From: JACDAE01 sp963717195
GTDB lineage: Bacteria > Chloroflexota > Ktedonobacteria > Ktedonobacterales > Ktedonobacteraceae
Direction: 5' to 3'
Assembly (NCBI GenBank): GCA_963717195.1
Contig: CAVQVR010000010.1
Location: forward strand, 467,949-531,948
DNA length: 64,000 nucleotides
Shown: in pieces, positions 1 through 8,730 of the stretch
Numbering within the stretch: the first letter of the stretch is position 1
How the letters are laid out: every line of letters begins with the position of its first letter
Program-made: the position numbers and the translations under genes
The notes under the pieces: generated by a model
Told to the model about the DNA's origin: nothing
The model's database searches: none
What the model saw: only the letters and a program-made list of their open reading frames with translations

Positions 1-2331
1 CGACACGATGCCGTTGCTCATCCCTGGACCCCATCCCCCTATCAAAAGCAGAAGGACTCCCCTGTCCTGGCTGCTGGAACCTCGATCAGCGAGATCTATG
101 ATCAGGCAGGAGGGGAACTTTTAATTCTGGGGGAAGCCGGTACCGGGAAAACCACGATGTTATTGCACCTGGCCCGTCATTTGCTCGATCGAGCGGAACA
201 GGACGAGTCGGCTCCTATCCCGGTGGTCTTTCAACTATCTTCATGGGAGGAGAAACAACTCCCACTTGAACAATGGCTCATCGAAGAGCTGAACAGCAAA
301 TACCTGGTACCGCGCCTGCTGGGAGGCATGTGGCTGCGTTCTGAGATGCTCTTACCCTTGCTCGATGGACTGGACGAAGTGACGGAAAAGGCTCGTTCGG
401 CATGCATTATCGCCATCAATACCTACAAACAACAATATGGATTGAGCCCTCTGGTGGTCTGTAGTCGCTTGACCGACTATCTGCTCTTCCCTCCTCGCGT
501 ACTCTTACAGCGGGCCATTGTGGTGCAGGCCCTCACCATGCAACAGGTGGATGACTATTTCCGGAACGCTGGCGAAAAATTTCAAGTCATCTATCAAATC
601 CTGCGCCGGGATACGCTCTTATATGGGTTGATCACCACGCCCCTGATGCTCAACATCATCACCTTAGCCTATCAAGACAAATCGCCTATCGAGTTGCTCA
701 CCATGCGCTCCTCGACCGAACGCTATCAGCGCATCTTTCATACCTATGTCGAGCAAATGCTTCAACGCCATTCTGCTCTAACTTCCTCTTTATCTCATAC
801 ACCTCAACAACTGATAAGCGGACTCACTTCTCTGGCGAGAAAGATGCAACAGCGCGGTCAGGCTGTCTTCTATATCGAGCAAATACAGCCCGAATGGATC
901 AATAAAGAAAAATGGCGAGAGGTGTATCTGTGGATAGCCGTGTTGCTCCCTGGTGCACTGGCTGGCGCACTGATGGGCCTACTGGGTAATGATCTATTCT
1001 TTCACGCAGGCGATTTCAAGGCGGTCCTCCTGGATAGCCTCTATGGTTTGCTGATGGGCTATCTCTTCAGTGGTAGAAGACCCGAACGCGTATCTTCAAA
1101 AAGACAACCCATAACACAAAGAACGGCCAGGAAAAAACTCTCCACAGGAAATCCAGGCATTACACCTATTTTTCTCGGCCTGATCTCTATTCTCTTTCTC
1201 GGATTTGCGAAAGGATGGCCCGATGGCCTGATCAATGGCACCTACCTGGGACTCATGTGCATCCCTATGAGTATACTTCTTCAAGGGAAAATAGAGGCTA
1301 AAAGTCGTCGGAAACCTGCAAAGAGTAAAAATGCACGCTTTCTGGCAAAATATCCTCTTTTTGAGCACATTAGCAACGGCCTCATTATTGGCCCGGTCTG
1401 TGGAGTGAGCAATATCTTGACGAACGTCATCAGACAGGGCATCAGCCATTACAGCATATCGTTCTATCTGACGTTAGGCATACGTGAAACTCTACATAAT
1501 TTCCTACTTGGAACACTGATCAGTCTGCTCCTACTCCACAAAAATAATGGTACTATTTACCGCTCCGAAGTCGTCGTCTGGTCCTGGAAACGCTTCTTGC
1601 GCAGACTCCTCGTTCCAAAATATGCCTTGAATGGTCTATTGGTTGGCCTCGCTGTTGGCCTGACCTATGGACTCAAAGAGACATTAGAAGGCAGCTTGAA
1701 TAATGGATTGAGTGACGGATTGACCGACACGGCATTGCTTACCGTGGGCTTTTGTCTCGTTTCGGCAATTCTTTATGGTATCTCAAGTCGTGACCTCACG
1801 AATCAGCACCGCTATAAGCCAAATGAAGGCATTTCCCGCTCCCTGCGTCACGGCATTATAGGTGGTATCATTGGGATATTCGCAGCAATCGTCAGCTATA
1901 TCTTTAGTGATACACTCGCATCCACTATAAATAGCGCCCTCATCGCCTCACAGACCAGGCATTTCACCTTCACTCTGCTAGTAGCAGATGGAGTTGGCAC
2001 CAGTCTGAAACAGGCATTAAAAGCTGATTTACATAATGCGTTCTTGCTAGGGCTGGCCGGGGGCCTTCTTACCTTCCTGTTATTGGGAGGTCTTGCTGCC
2101 TTGCAACATGGCATCCTGCGTCTCATCCTTTGGAGGACGAAAGTTTTCCCCTTGAACATCGCTCGTTTTCTGGATTACGCGACGGATAGCGTCTTACTCC
2201 ATAAAGTGGGAGGTGGCTATATGTTTATTCACCGCTTCTTGCTTGAATATTTTGTCTCGCTTCAGCAGCGGCAGGGACAGCATAATGAGCTCGAACCTTC
2301 TCAATCAGAGCCCCTCGCTCGATTGCTATAA
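1..2331 (+). CDS. NACHT-type STAND NTPase with multiple membrane segments, 5' end outside the window
   Basis: The reading frame is open from the first base, so the gene starts upstream and 776 codons are visible. The Walker A motif GEAGTGKTT is encoded at 130-156, before the first in-frame ATG at 157, which shows that ATG is not the real start. Walker B follows as LLPLLDGLDEV near 350-380. This pair and the next 200 residues fit a NACHT/STAND ATPase, a class of signal-responsive molecular switches. From about 930 onward the protein has several long Gly/Leu/Ala-rich hydrophobic stretches, so the C-terminal half is probably a polytopic membrane domain. The N-terminal effector or sensor domain is not visible, so the role (signalling, defence or other) cannot be decided. 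The family call is firm. Confidence 0.85.
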   Translation, partial: RHDAVAHPWTPSPYQKQKDSPVLAAGTSISEIYDQAGGELLILGEAGTGKTTMLLHLARHLLDRAEQDESAPIPVVFQLSSWEEKQLPLEQWLIEELNSKYLVPRLLGGMWLRSEMLLPLLDGLDEVTEKARSACIIAINTYKQQYGLSPLVVCSRLTDYLLFPPRVLLQRAIVVQALTMQQVDDYFRNAGEKFQVIYQILRRDTLLYGLITTPLMLNIITLAYQDKSPIELLTMRSSTERYQRIFHTYVEQMLQRHSALTSSLSHTPQQLISGLTSLARKMQQRGQAVFYIEQIQPEWINKEKWREVYLWIAVLLPGALAGALMGLLGNDLFFHAGDFKAVLLDSLYGLLMGYLFSGRRPERVSSKRQPITQRTARKKLSTGNPGITPIFLGLISILFLGFAKGWPDGLINGTYLGLMCIPMSILLQGKIEAKSRRKPAKSKNARFLAKYPLFEHISNGLIIGPVCGVSNILTNVIRQGISHYSISFYLTLGIRETLHNFLLGTLISLLLLHKNNGTIYRSEVVVWSWKRFLRRLLVPKYALNGLLVGLAVGLTYGLKETLEGSLNNGLSDGLTDTALLTVGFCLVSAILYGISSRDLTNQHRYKPNEGISRSLRHGIIGGIIGIFAAIVSYIFSDTLASTINSALIASQTRHFTFTLLVADGVGTSLKQALKADLHNAFLLGLAGGLLTFLLLGGLAALQHGILRLILWRTKVFPLNIARFLDYATDSVLLHKVGGGYMFIHRFLLEYFVSLQQRQGQHNELEPSQSEPLARLL

Positions 2332-2456
2332 CATAGCCGGGGAAAATAAGAACCTCCCTCAGAGTGCGCGAAACTCTCAATCCTTTGAAAATGTATTAAA
2401 GATAATGAGATAATAGGCGAGAGACCGTTTTCGCGTAACGGAGAGGAAACACGACT

Positions 2457-2654
2457 TTGAACAACCTTGGTACGACATTAGTAAAAATCGTTGCTCTGGC
2501 GGGTGGCGCATTTACGGGAGCGCTACTCGCTCGTTGGATTGGTGAAACGTTATCTTCACGGGCTGAAGAACGCTCACATTATGATAAAACCCGTTATGAG
2601 CAAGGGCTGACGCCCATTTCGCCCAGACCGATAACGGACGAGCAACAAAGCTAA
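2457..2654 (+). CDS. Small single-pass membrane protein, unknown function
   Basis: A 65-residue protein begins at a TTG codon 10 bases after a GAGAGG ribosome-binding site at 2441-2446. Residues 5-27 form a Gly/Ala-rich hydrophobic helix (VKIVALAGGAFTGALLARWI), followed by a charged tail. It lies 31 bases before the URO-D-like gene on the same strand, so co-transcription is likely. I do not recognise a family. The good ribosome-binding site and the clean hydrophobic/charged pattern support a real gene, but no function can be assigned. Confidence 0.55.
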   Translation: MNNLGTTLVKIVALAGGAFTGALLARWIGETLSSRAEERSHYDKTRYEQGLTPISPRPITDEQQS

Positions 2655-2685
2655 AATACTCCACTGCTAAAGGAAGAATGCAAAA

Positions 2686-3641
2686 ATGACACAGGTAATG
2701 ACAGCGACTGAGCGTGTTCGCGCCGCCGTAGAGGGACAACATGTTGATCGCGTCCCATTTTGTTTCTGGCATCACTTCAAACCAGAAGGCCTGGGAGAGC
2801 GTCTGGCAGCCTACACTCTGGAGTTTTCCGGCAAAAATTTGATCTGGATATCGTAAAAATTATGCCGGATCTCCCCTATCCACCTCCCGCAATTCCCATA
2901 ACAGAGGCCGTACACCTGCTCTCGCTTCCTCGCTTGAGCATAGATACGCCTATGTTCCGTGAACAACTGACATGCATTCGTATACTACGCGCCGAACTGG
3001 GTAGCGACTATCCTTTACTCCTCACGCTTTTTAGTCCGTTAACATATGTTATGCGTTTCATGGGCAGAAGCCAGGCGGTTGCAGTAGCTCGTGAGTCACC
3101 CGAGATCGTTGAGCAAGGGCTGGCGACCATTACAGCAAATCTACGCATATTGATGAGTGCCGCCATCGAGGCAGGAGCCAGTGGTATTTTCTTCTCCTGT
3201 ATGGGAGCGACCAGTGCCCATTTTACACGTGACGAGTATCTGCGCTTTGGCCGTACTTCCGACCTCGCTGCCCTTGAGGGTGCAAGAGACGGCTGGCTCA
3301 ATACTGTCCATGTTCATGCAGATCCTGAGCAGACCGAGGATCAAATCTACTTCGAACTCTTCAGCGATTACCCCGTTTCAGTCATCAGCTGGAGTGACCG
3401 GCTGACAGGTCCCACATTAAGTGAAGCACTAACCTTGACCGATAAGTGCCTGATGGGAGGATTAGATGAGCGCGGCCCCCTCACTCATGGCAGCGAAGAG
3501 GAACTACGCAACGAAATTCTTTCGGCAGTCAGTCAGACGAAGGGACATAGGCTTATTCTGGCTAACGGCTGCTCCATCCCTGACGATACGGCTGAGGAAT
3601 GGTTGCATCTGGCACGAAGGCTGGTTGATAATTTGCAGTAG
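2686..3641 (+). pseudogene. Uroporphyrinogen decarboxylase (URO-D) superfamily protein, frameshifted
   Basis: Translation from the ATG at 2686 gives a typical URO-D family N-terminus (ATERVRAAVEGQHVDRVPF, then CFWHHF), but this frame stops near 2857. The family sequence continues in another frame as FRQKFDLDIVKIMPDL and runs to the TAG at 3641. Adding one T to the TTTT run at 2824-2827 joins the two parts into a continuous 318-residue protein, a normal length for the superfamily. The middle contains a GASGIFFSCMG-type segment. The superfamily includes haem-pathway URO-D and many corrinoid-linked methyltransferases, and nothing nearby shows which applies. The break is either a sequence error or a recent mutation, because the rest of the gene is well kept. 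Confidence 0.75.
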
Positions 3642-3907
3642 GAATACATCCATAAAATTTTTTCAGCACTTCCATATCATATCCAGTATAGACAAATCCC
3701 CATTTGTTTGCGTGATAAGATATGATAGTATCAATTCGTAACACAAATGGTCGGTTAACTCGTACTATAAACAGGTGTTACAACAATCCACCAGCATGGC
3801 GAAAAAATATGACCATCTTTCCCTCGTATGTCTGGCAGGAGAGCGCATAGGGACGATAATGCCAAGAAGGTTCATTGATTAGCCACTAGAGAGGAAACAG
3901 CACATCT

Positions 3908-5089
3908 ATGTCTGACACGGAGGCCCGGACACCACAGAACTCTCAACATGCTTCCGCTCAGAGGATTAAGCCTGAAGGGAAACAACACATCAATGATCAG
4001 CTCCTGTTTCAGGCCAACATCTTACAAAACGTGAGAGACGGTATCATCGTGACCAACCTGCAAGGCACCATCTCCTACTGGAATGAAGGAGCTGCCCAGA
4101 TATTTGGCTATCAGTCAGAAGAAATGCTTGGTAAAACACCCTCCCTTTTGTATCCTGACATGGATCAGCAGCAACTTGCAACCGACCTGCAACGCATTCT
4201 AGAAGGCAACGATTATATAGACATCTGGAAGGGACGCAAGAAGGATGGTAGTATTGTATGGGTTGATATAAAAACGACACCATTATATGATGAGCAAGGA
4301 AATGTTAATGGCTTTATAGGCGTCTCAAGGGACATCACACAAAGTAAGTTAGCGCAAGAACAATTACAGGAGTTTGAAACGCGCAAAGATGAGTTCGTTG
4401 CCCTCGTCAGCCACGAGCTGAAAACTCCCATCACCAGCCTCAAAGGCTTTACTCAGATACTTGAGCGCCGCTTCAAAGAACATAACGACGAACAGACACT
4501 ACACTTTCTTACACGGATGAACAAGCAACTGGGTAAACTCAGCATTCTTATCAACGATCTGCTGGAAATCTCAAAAATGCAGAGAGATCATCTTCCTTTA
4601 CATTATGAAGACTTTGATCTCAATCTCGTCGTCCAGGAAATCGTCGAGAACCTCCAGGAAACAGCATTGGCGCATTGCATACGCATCGAAAGCACCGTCG
4701 TCGGCGTTTCCGTGCATGGCGATAGAGATCGCATCGGGCAGGTACTGACCAATCTTCTGAACAATGCTATCAAATATTCACCCAATGCTAATAAAGTCTT
4801 GCTTCGTGTAACAACTGAGCAGAACGTTGTCACGGTGAGCATACAGGATTTCGGCATTGGCATCGCTGAGGCGCACCAGCAGAACATCTTTGAACGCTTC
4901 TATCACATTCCTGATCCGATAGAGCAGACATTCCCTGGTATGGGAATAGGCCTTTATATCTCGCGTGAGATTATTCGTCATCATCATGGGCATATATGGG
5001 TTGATAGCAAAAAAGGAGAGGGCTCTACATTTAACTTTACGCTTACTTGGAGCCAAATAGCGAAAACAGCATCAAATGACAACAGATAA
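3908..5089 (+). CDS. PAS-domain sensor histidine kinase
   Basis: 393 residues. A PAS domain spans about residues 32-150 (DGIIVTNLQGTISYWNEGA, then a PAC-like GFIGVSRDIT). A HisKA domain follows with the phosphoacceptor His169 in FVALVSHELKTPITSLKGF. The HATPase domain has the N box NLLNNAIKYS, the G1 box DFGIGI and the G2 box GMGIGLYISREI. No transmembrane segment is evident, so this is probably a cytosolic sensor reading a small ligand or redox state through PAS. A receiver-only response regulator starts 25 bases after its stop, and the two should form one phosphorelay. A GAGAGGAAA ribosome-binding site precedes the ATG at a slightly long distance. Confidence 0.93.
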   Translation: MSDTEARTPQNSQHASAQRIKPEGKQHINDQLLFQANILQNVRDGIIVTNLQGTISYWNEGAAQIFGYQSEEMLGKTPSLLYPDMDQQQLATDLQRILEGNDYIDIWKGRKKDGSIVWVDIKTTPLYDEQGNVNGFIGVSRDITQSKLAQEQLQEFETRKDEFVALVSHELKTPITSLKGFTQILERRFKEHNDEQTLHFLTRMNKQLGKLSILINDLLEISKMQRDHLPLHYEDFDLNLVVQEIVENLQETALAHCIRIESTVVGVSVHGDRDRIGQVLTNLLNNAIKYSPNANKVLLRVTTEQNVVTVSIQDFGIGIAEAHQQNIFERFYHIPDPIEQTFPGMGIGLYISREIIRHHHGHIWVDSKKGEGSTFNFTLTWSQIAKTASNDNR

Positions 5090-5114
5090 TAGAAAGAAAG
5101 AAAAAGAGAGATTT

Positions 5115-5480
5115 ATGTCACAAAATGTAAAAAAAGTTGTGCTTGTCGACGATGACGCTGATATCTTAGAAGCCATCCAGGCCATGCTAGAGGATGAGGG
5201 CTACATCGTCATAACCACCAAACGAGGTGAAGAAGTTGAGGCTATTTCTCTCTCTGAGCAGCCCGATCTCATCATCCTGGATATGTTGCTTTCGGGCAAG
5301 GATGGACGCGAGATCGCCAGGCACTTAAAAAGCCAGGAAAGCACGAAACATATTCCTATCCTCATGCTCTCCGCCCATCCTAAAGCAGCCAAGGAGGCTC
5401 AGGCGTTTGAGGTCAATGATTTTTTAGCCAAACCCTTCGAGATGGAGGATTTGCTGGCCAAGGTGGCACAATATTGTTAA
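5115..5480 (+). CDS. Single-domain response regulator (CheY-like)
   Basis: A 121-residue receiver domain with the acidic pocket VDDDAD at residues 11-16, the phosphoacceptor Asp56 in LIILDMLLSGKDG and the conserved Lys in FLAKPFEMEDL. There is no output domain, so it must act on another protein or pass phosphate on. I chose the ATG at 5115 because GAGAG lies just before it. A longer in-frame version from 5076 would overlap the kinase gene and adds only a Lys-rich tail. It is the evident partner of the upstream PAS kinase. Confidence 0.9.
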   Translation: MSQNVKKVVLVDDDADILEAIQAMLEDEGYIVITTKRGEEVEAISLSEQPDLIILDMLLSGKDGREIARHLKSQESTKHIPILMLSAHPKAAKEAQAFEVNDFLAKPFEMEDLLAKVAQYC

Positions 5481-5497
5481 TAAGCAACAAAGCTGGT

Positions 5498-5567
5498 GTG
5501 GGTGGGACCAGTGGGCGCGGTAAAACCTGGTCCCTACGCGATGGACGCGATAAATCTGGTCCCTACG
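5498..5567. repeat. Two degenerate half-copies of the GTAGGG/CCCTAC repeat
   Basis: Between the convergent response regulator and patD, the motif GGTCCCTACGC occurs twice (about 5539-5549 and 5557-5567). Each copy follows a GCG(C/A)GGTAAA- or CGCGATAAAT-type block. These match one arm of the palindromic elements seen elsewhere in the window. The second copy runs over the patD stop codon region. Confidence 0.55.
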
Positions 5568-7056
5568 CATCGCCGAAGATGGTGTAGTGCCAATCTTTGC
5601 GAGGTTTGCCGCTGAGTTCGATCATGACGTGCTTGACTTGCGTGTATTCTTCAAATGAGTATATTGACATATCTTTCCCGATACCACTTTCTTTATATCC
5701 ACCATGGGGCATTTCGGAAGTGATCGGCAGATGATCATTGATCCAGACAGTTCCAAACTGGAGCACCTTGCTGGCATGCATGGCTTTATAAATATCGCGC
5801 GTCCATACGGAAGCAGCCAGCCCATACACAACATCGTTCGCTTTTGTGAGAACCTCCTCTTCCGTCTTGAAACGGCTCACGACAACAACCGGACCGAATA
5901 CTTCACTTTGTATAATCTCAGCGTTGTTGCGATCCTCGGCAATCACGGTGGGCGTGAAGAAAAAGCCTTTCTCGAAACCTTGAATGTTTGCTCGTTTGCC
6001 ACCAACAAGAATATTGGCTCCGGCACGGAGGGCACGCTCAACGTATCCCTCAACGTTGTCGCGCTGCCTGGCTGAGATCAAGGGTCCCATGTCGGTGCTT
6101 TCACTTGACGGATCGCCAACACGAATCTGCTTGACCTTCTTAACAAACGATGAGAGGAATTCGTCGTAGATGCTCTCCTGCACGTAGATGCGCGTGGCAG
6201 CGGTGCAGTCCTGCCCACAGTTGACATACCCTCCGACAACGGCTCCATTGGCGGCAGCCTCGATGTCGGCATCGGCGTAAACAATAAAGGGTGCCTTGCC
6301 TCCCAATTCTAGATGGACGCGCTTGATAGTGTCGGTGGCAGCACGCATGACATATTTGCCGCTACGTGTACTTCCGGTGATCGAGACCATGTTGACATCT
6401 TTGTGGCTGACGAGGCCGGGTGCGACATCAGGACCATCAGCGATAATATTGAGAACGCCTGCTGGAATACCCGCCTCCAAAGCCAGTTCTCCAAGTTTGA
6501 GCGCGGTTAATGGCGTCTCCGGCGATGGCTTGAAGATAACGGTATTGCCTGCCGCTAGAGCTGGACCAAGCTTCCAGGCAGCCATCATGAAGGGATAGTT
6601 CCAGGGGGCAACGGAGGCTACGACGCCGACTGGCTCACGACGGATGATGCTAGTATGACCGCCAGTATACTCACTAGATGCGCTTCCACCCAGATGACGG
6701 GCCGCACTTGCAAAGAAATGCCAGTTATCTGCGGAAAATGGAATATCGCTGTCTCGTGCCAGCTTGATCGGTTTGCCTGTATCCAGCGATTTTAACGTTG
6801 CCAGTTCGCCTACATGCTCTTCAATCAACAGAGCCAGCTTTTCTAAAATAGCGGCACGAGCCCCATGCGTCAGTTCCGACCAGCGACCATCATTAAACGC
6901 GGTACGAGCTGCCGCAACTGCACGATTCATGTCATCCAGCGTACTCTCTGGCACCAGGGCAACCGTTTCGCCAGTCGCCGGGCTGATATCCTCAATGGTC
7001 TTGCCTGTACTACTTCCAACTAATTCGCCGTCGATCAGCAATTTGTATTCGGCCAT
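5563..7056 (-). CDS. patD: Gamma-aminobutyraldehyde dehydrogenase (aldehyde dehydrogenase family)
   Basis: 497 residues from the ATG at 7056, which has AAAGGGG about 8 bases upstream. The frame extends to 7176, but the extra 40 residues look like upstream sequence. Catalytic Cys284 lies in NCGQDCTAATR and Glu250 in HLELGGKAPFIV. The segments GHTSIIRREPVGVVASVAPW and SEMPHGGYKESGIGKDMS closely resemble E. coli PatD (YdcW) as I remember it. The enzyme would oxidise 4-aminobutanal to GABA with NAD. patA lies two genes upstream on the same strand, which supports a putrescine route. Betaine aldehyde dehydrogenase is a close alternative. Confidence 0.85.
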   Translation of the reverse strand: MAEYKLLIDGELVGSSTGKTIEDISPATGETVALVPESTLDDMNRAVAAARTAFNDGRWSELTHGARAAILEKLALLIEEHVGELATLKSLDTGKPIKLARDSDIPFSADNWHFFASAARHLGGSASSEYTGGHTSIIRREPVGVVASVAPWNYPFMMAAWKLGPALAAGNTVIFKPSPETPLTALKLGELALEAGIPAGVLNIIADGPDVAPGLVSHKDVNMVSITGSTRSGKYVMRAATDTIKRVHLELGGKAPFIVYADADIEAAANGAVVGGYVNCGQDCTAATRIYVQESIYDEFLSSFVKKVKQIRVGDPSSESTDMGPLISARQRDNVEGYVERALRAGANILVGGKRANIQGFEKGFFFTPTVIAEDRNNAEIIQSEVFGPVVVVSRFKTEEEVLTKANDVVYGLAASVWTRDIYKAMHASKVLQFGTVWINDHLPITSEMPHGGYKESGIGKDMSIYSFEEYTQVKHVMIELSGKPRKDWHYTIFGDA

Positions 7057-7198
7057 CTTGATTGCCCCTTTCGATTGACTAAAATGTTTCTCTGCTCGTA
7101 GGAAAATCTGCTTTATCTGCTGATATTCGTAGATTATTGCAAGAAAATATACGAATATCGATAGATCGCTGCGCATTTATTTTCATTGTACCACGTAT

Positions 7199-7434
7199 AT
7201 GAGTCATCCCGAATTTTTCAAAGGGGGTTTGTGCCCGTCATACTGCTTCTCTCCGTACTCCTCGCGCCAGCGGCTCGCCGGTTTTAAGAAGTGTTGTTGT
7301 GGCTCGGCTGGCCCGGCGGGCCAGCCGAGCCACAACAACACTTCTTCCCCTTACGAGCGCCGCTGGCGCGAGGAGTATGAGCACGAGGTGCAGGAGCTGT
7401 TTGGCGAACTTTTCAAAAGTTCGGGATGACTCAT
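7199..7434. repeat. 236-bp imperfect palindrome with ATGAGTCATC ends
   Basis: The ends are inverted copies: ATGAGTCATC at 7199-7208 and GATGACTCAT at 7425-7434. The centre (about 7285-7346) is a near-perfect hairpin containing GTGTTGTTGTGGCTCGGCTG and its complement. It fills the gap between the saccharopine-dehydrogenase-like gene and patD, and its right end touches the stop codon of the former. A 76-codon frame across it is a product of the palindrome. It could be a MITE-like element or a strong transcript-processing hairpin. A smaller relative lies at 14646-14694. Confidence 0.75.
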
Positions 7435-7435
7435 A

Positions 7436-8602
7436 CTACCGTTTTCCACGCGTCTTGCTCTCAACGCGCATATCGTAACGGACAAGTTCGTTAAAGAATG
7501 ATGCGACAGGAACGACCATCTCAGGACCAAAAACGCCGCGTCTTGTAATCTCACCTCTGGCAAGCATACGCCCGGCGATAGCCAGAGGGACACCTGTGTC
7601 GAGCGCACCCGCACCAATACCCCAGGGGCGATATGGTTGCACGACGATCTGATTGGTAATCTCTAGCGACTGGCCGCCAGCTTTACCAGTTACAACGACG
7701 CGCAAGACATCACAATCCTGTGGCTCCACATCCTCGGTAGGAAAGGTTTCGAGCAGACGAGCCAGGACTTCACGTGGTGAGACTTTGACACCTCGTACAT
7801 TGATCAGTTCATCACTGCCAAAACCAAGATCGACCAGGAACCTGAGCTTTGTCATAAAGTCGCCGGGAAAGGCAATCTTGAATGAAACATGCTTGACTCC
7901 CTTGTCCTGGAAGGAGAGCGGGAACAGGGCACACTCAGAATGCAACGAGTAGATAGCGCTGGCACGACCAACAGGATCGGGAAAAACAATCACTTCCTGG
8001 CCCGACAATGGTGGCTGTGGATACCATGCTCCATCCTGATAGACCTGTGGCTCTTTGGTGAATTCGTCGAGAATAGTACGGATAGAATAGGGCGCAACAA
8101 GGGGTGCTGTTGAGGGAGTAGTATCGCTACAACCAAGCTGCACTTTAATGGACTCCACACTTTCGAGCTGATCCACGGCTAAACGAGCAAGCATATTCGT
8201 AATGCCTGGCGTACCACCTATGCCAGCAATAGCTGTAATACCAGCGGCTTTGACCTCGTCTTGCAGTTCCATCATTCTGCGGGTCATATGGAAAAGACCG
8301 CCCAGATCGGCATAGTGAACTTGCTCACGGATGCAGGCTCTGAGTACAAGCAGGTTAAATATGTAGTCAACCGCGTTCAGTACTACATCCGCACCGCGTA
8401 GAAGCTGGGCAAGACGCTCCTCGTTCGTAACATCAATCTGCTGGACCTGAATCTTGCTGCTTGCCAATGAGGAGGCAACCTCGCGGGCACGCTCCTCATT
8501 GTAATCAGCAATTGTCACCTGATCGACATCCTCATATTCGATAAGCGTGCGTATGGTGACACGCCCCATCGCTCCCGCTCCACCAAGTACAATAATATGC
8601 AT
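7436..8602 (-). CDS. Saccharopine dehydrogenase family NAD(P)-binding oxidoreductase
   Basis: 388 residues with an N-terminal Rossmann fold (IIVLGGAGAMGRVTIRTL) and a downstream DVVLNAVDYIFN segment typical of the saccharopine dehydrogenase family. Family members act on amino-acid-derived imines, including saccharopine and carboxy(nor)spermidine. The gene sits between patA and patD in the same orientation, so a step in diamine, polyamine or lysine metabolism is plausible. The sequence alone does not pick a substrate. The stop codon lies two bases from the edge of the 236-bp palindrome. Confidence 0.8.
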   Translation of the reverse strand: MHIIVLGGAGAMGRVTIRTLIEYEDVDQVTIADYNEERAREVASSLASSKIQVQQIDVTNEERLAQLLRGADVVLNAVDYIFNLLVLRACIREQVHYADLGGLFHMTRRMMELQDEVKAAGITAIAGIGGTPGITNMLARLAVDQLESVESIKVQLGCSDTTPSTAPLVAPYSIRTILDEFTKEPQVYQDGAWYPQPPLSGQEVIVFPDPVGRASAIYSLHSECALFPLSFQDKGVKHVSFKIAFPGDFMTKLRFLVDLGFGSDELINVRGVKVSPREVLARLLETFPTEDVEPQDCDVLRVVVTGKAGGQSLEITNQIVVQPYRPWGIGAGALDTGVPLAIAGRMLARGEITRRGVFGPEMVVPVASFFNELVRYDMRVESKTRGKR

Positions 8603-8693
8603 AATTATGAATTCTCACCCTGACGTAGGGGCGTGTGCTTGCCACCTGCGTTGATAGTAAATCAAAAAATCGCGTCGGGACCGCGCGGAGGAT

Positions 8694-8721
8694 GTAGGGG
8701 CGGCATAAATGCGGCCCCTAC
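8694..8721. repeat. Short GTAGGGGC palindrome
   Basis: GTAGGGGC at 8694-8701 pairs with GGCCCCTAC at 8713-8721 around an AT-rich centre. A half copy (CGTAGGGGCGTG) lies at about 8625-8636. It sits in the 128-bp gap between patA and the saccharopine-dehydrogenase-like gene and belongs to the repeat family described in the findings. Confidence 0.65.
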
Positions 8722-8730
8722 GTCGTAATA

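Noticed and set aside
7199..7429. 76-codon plus-strand frame
   Set aside because: It runs through the 236-bp palindrome; its codons follow from the inverted repeat and there is no ribosome-binding site.
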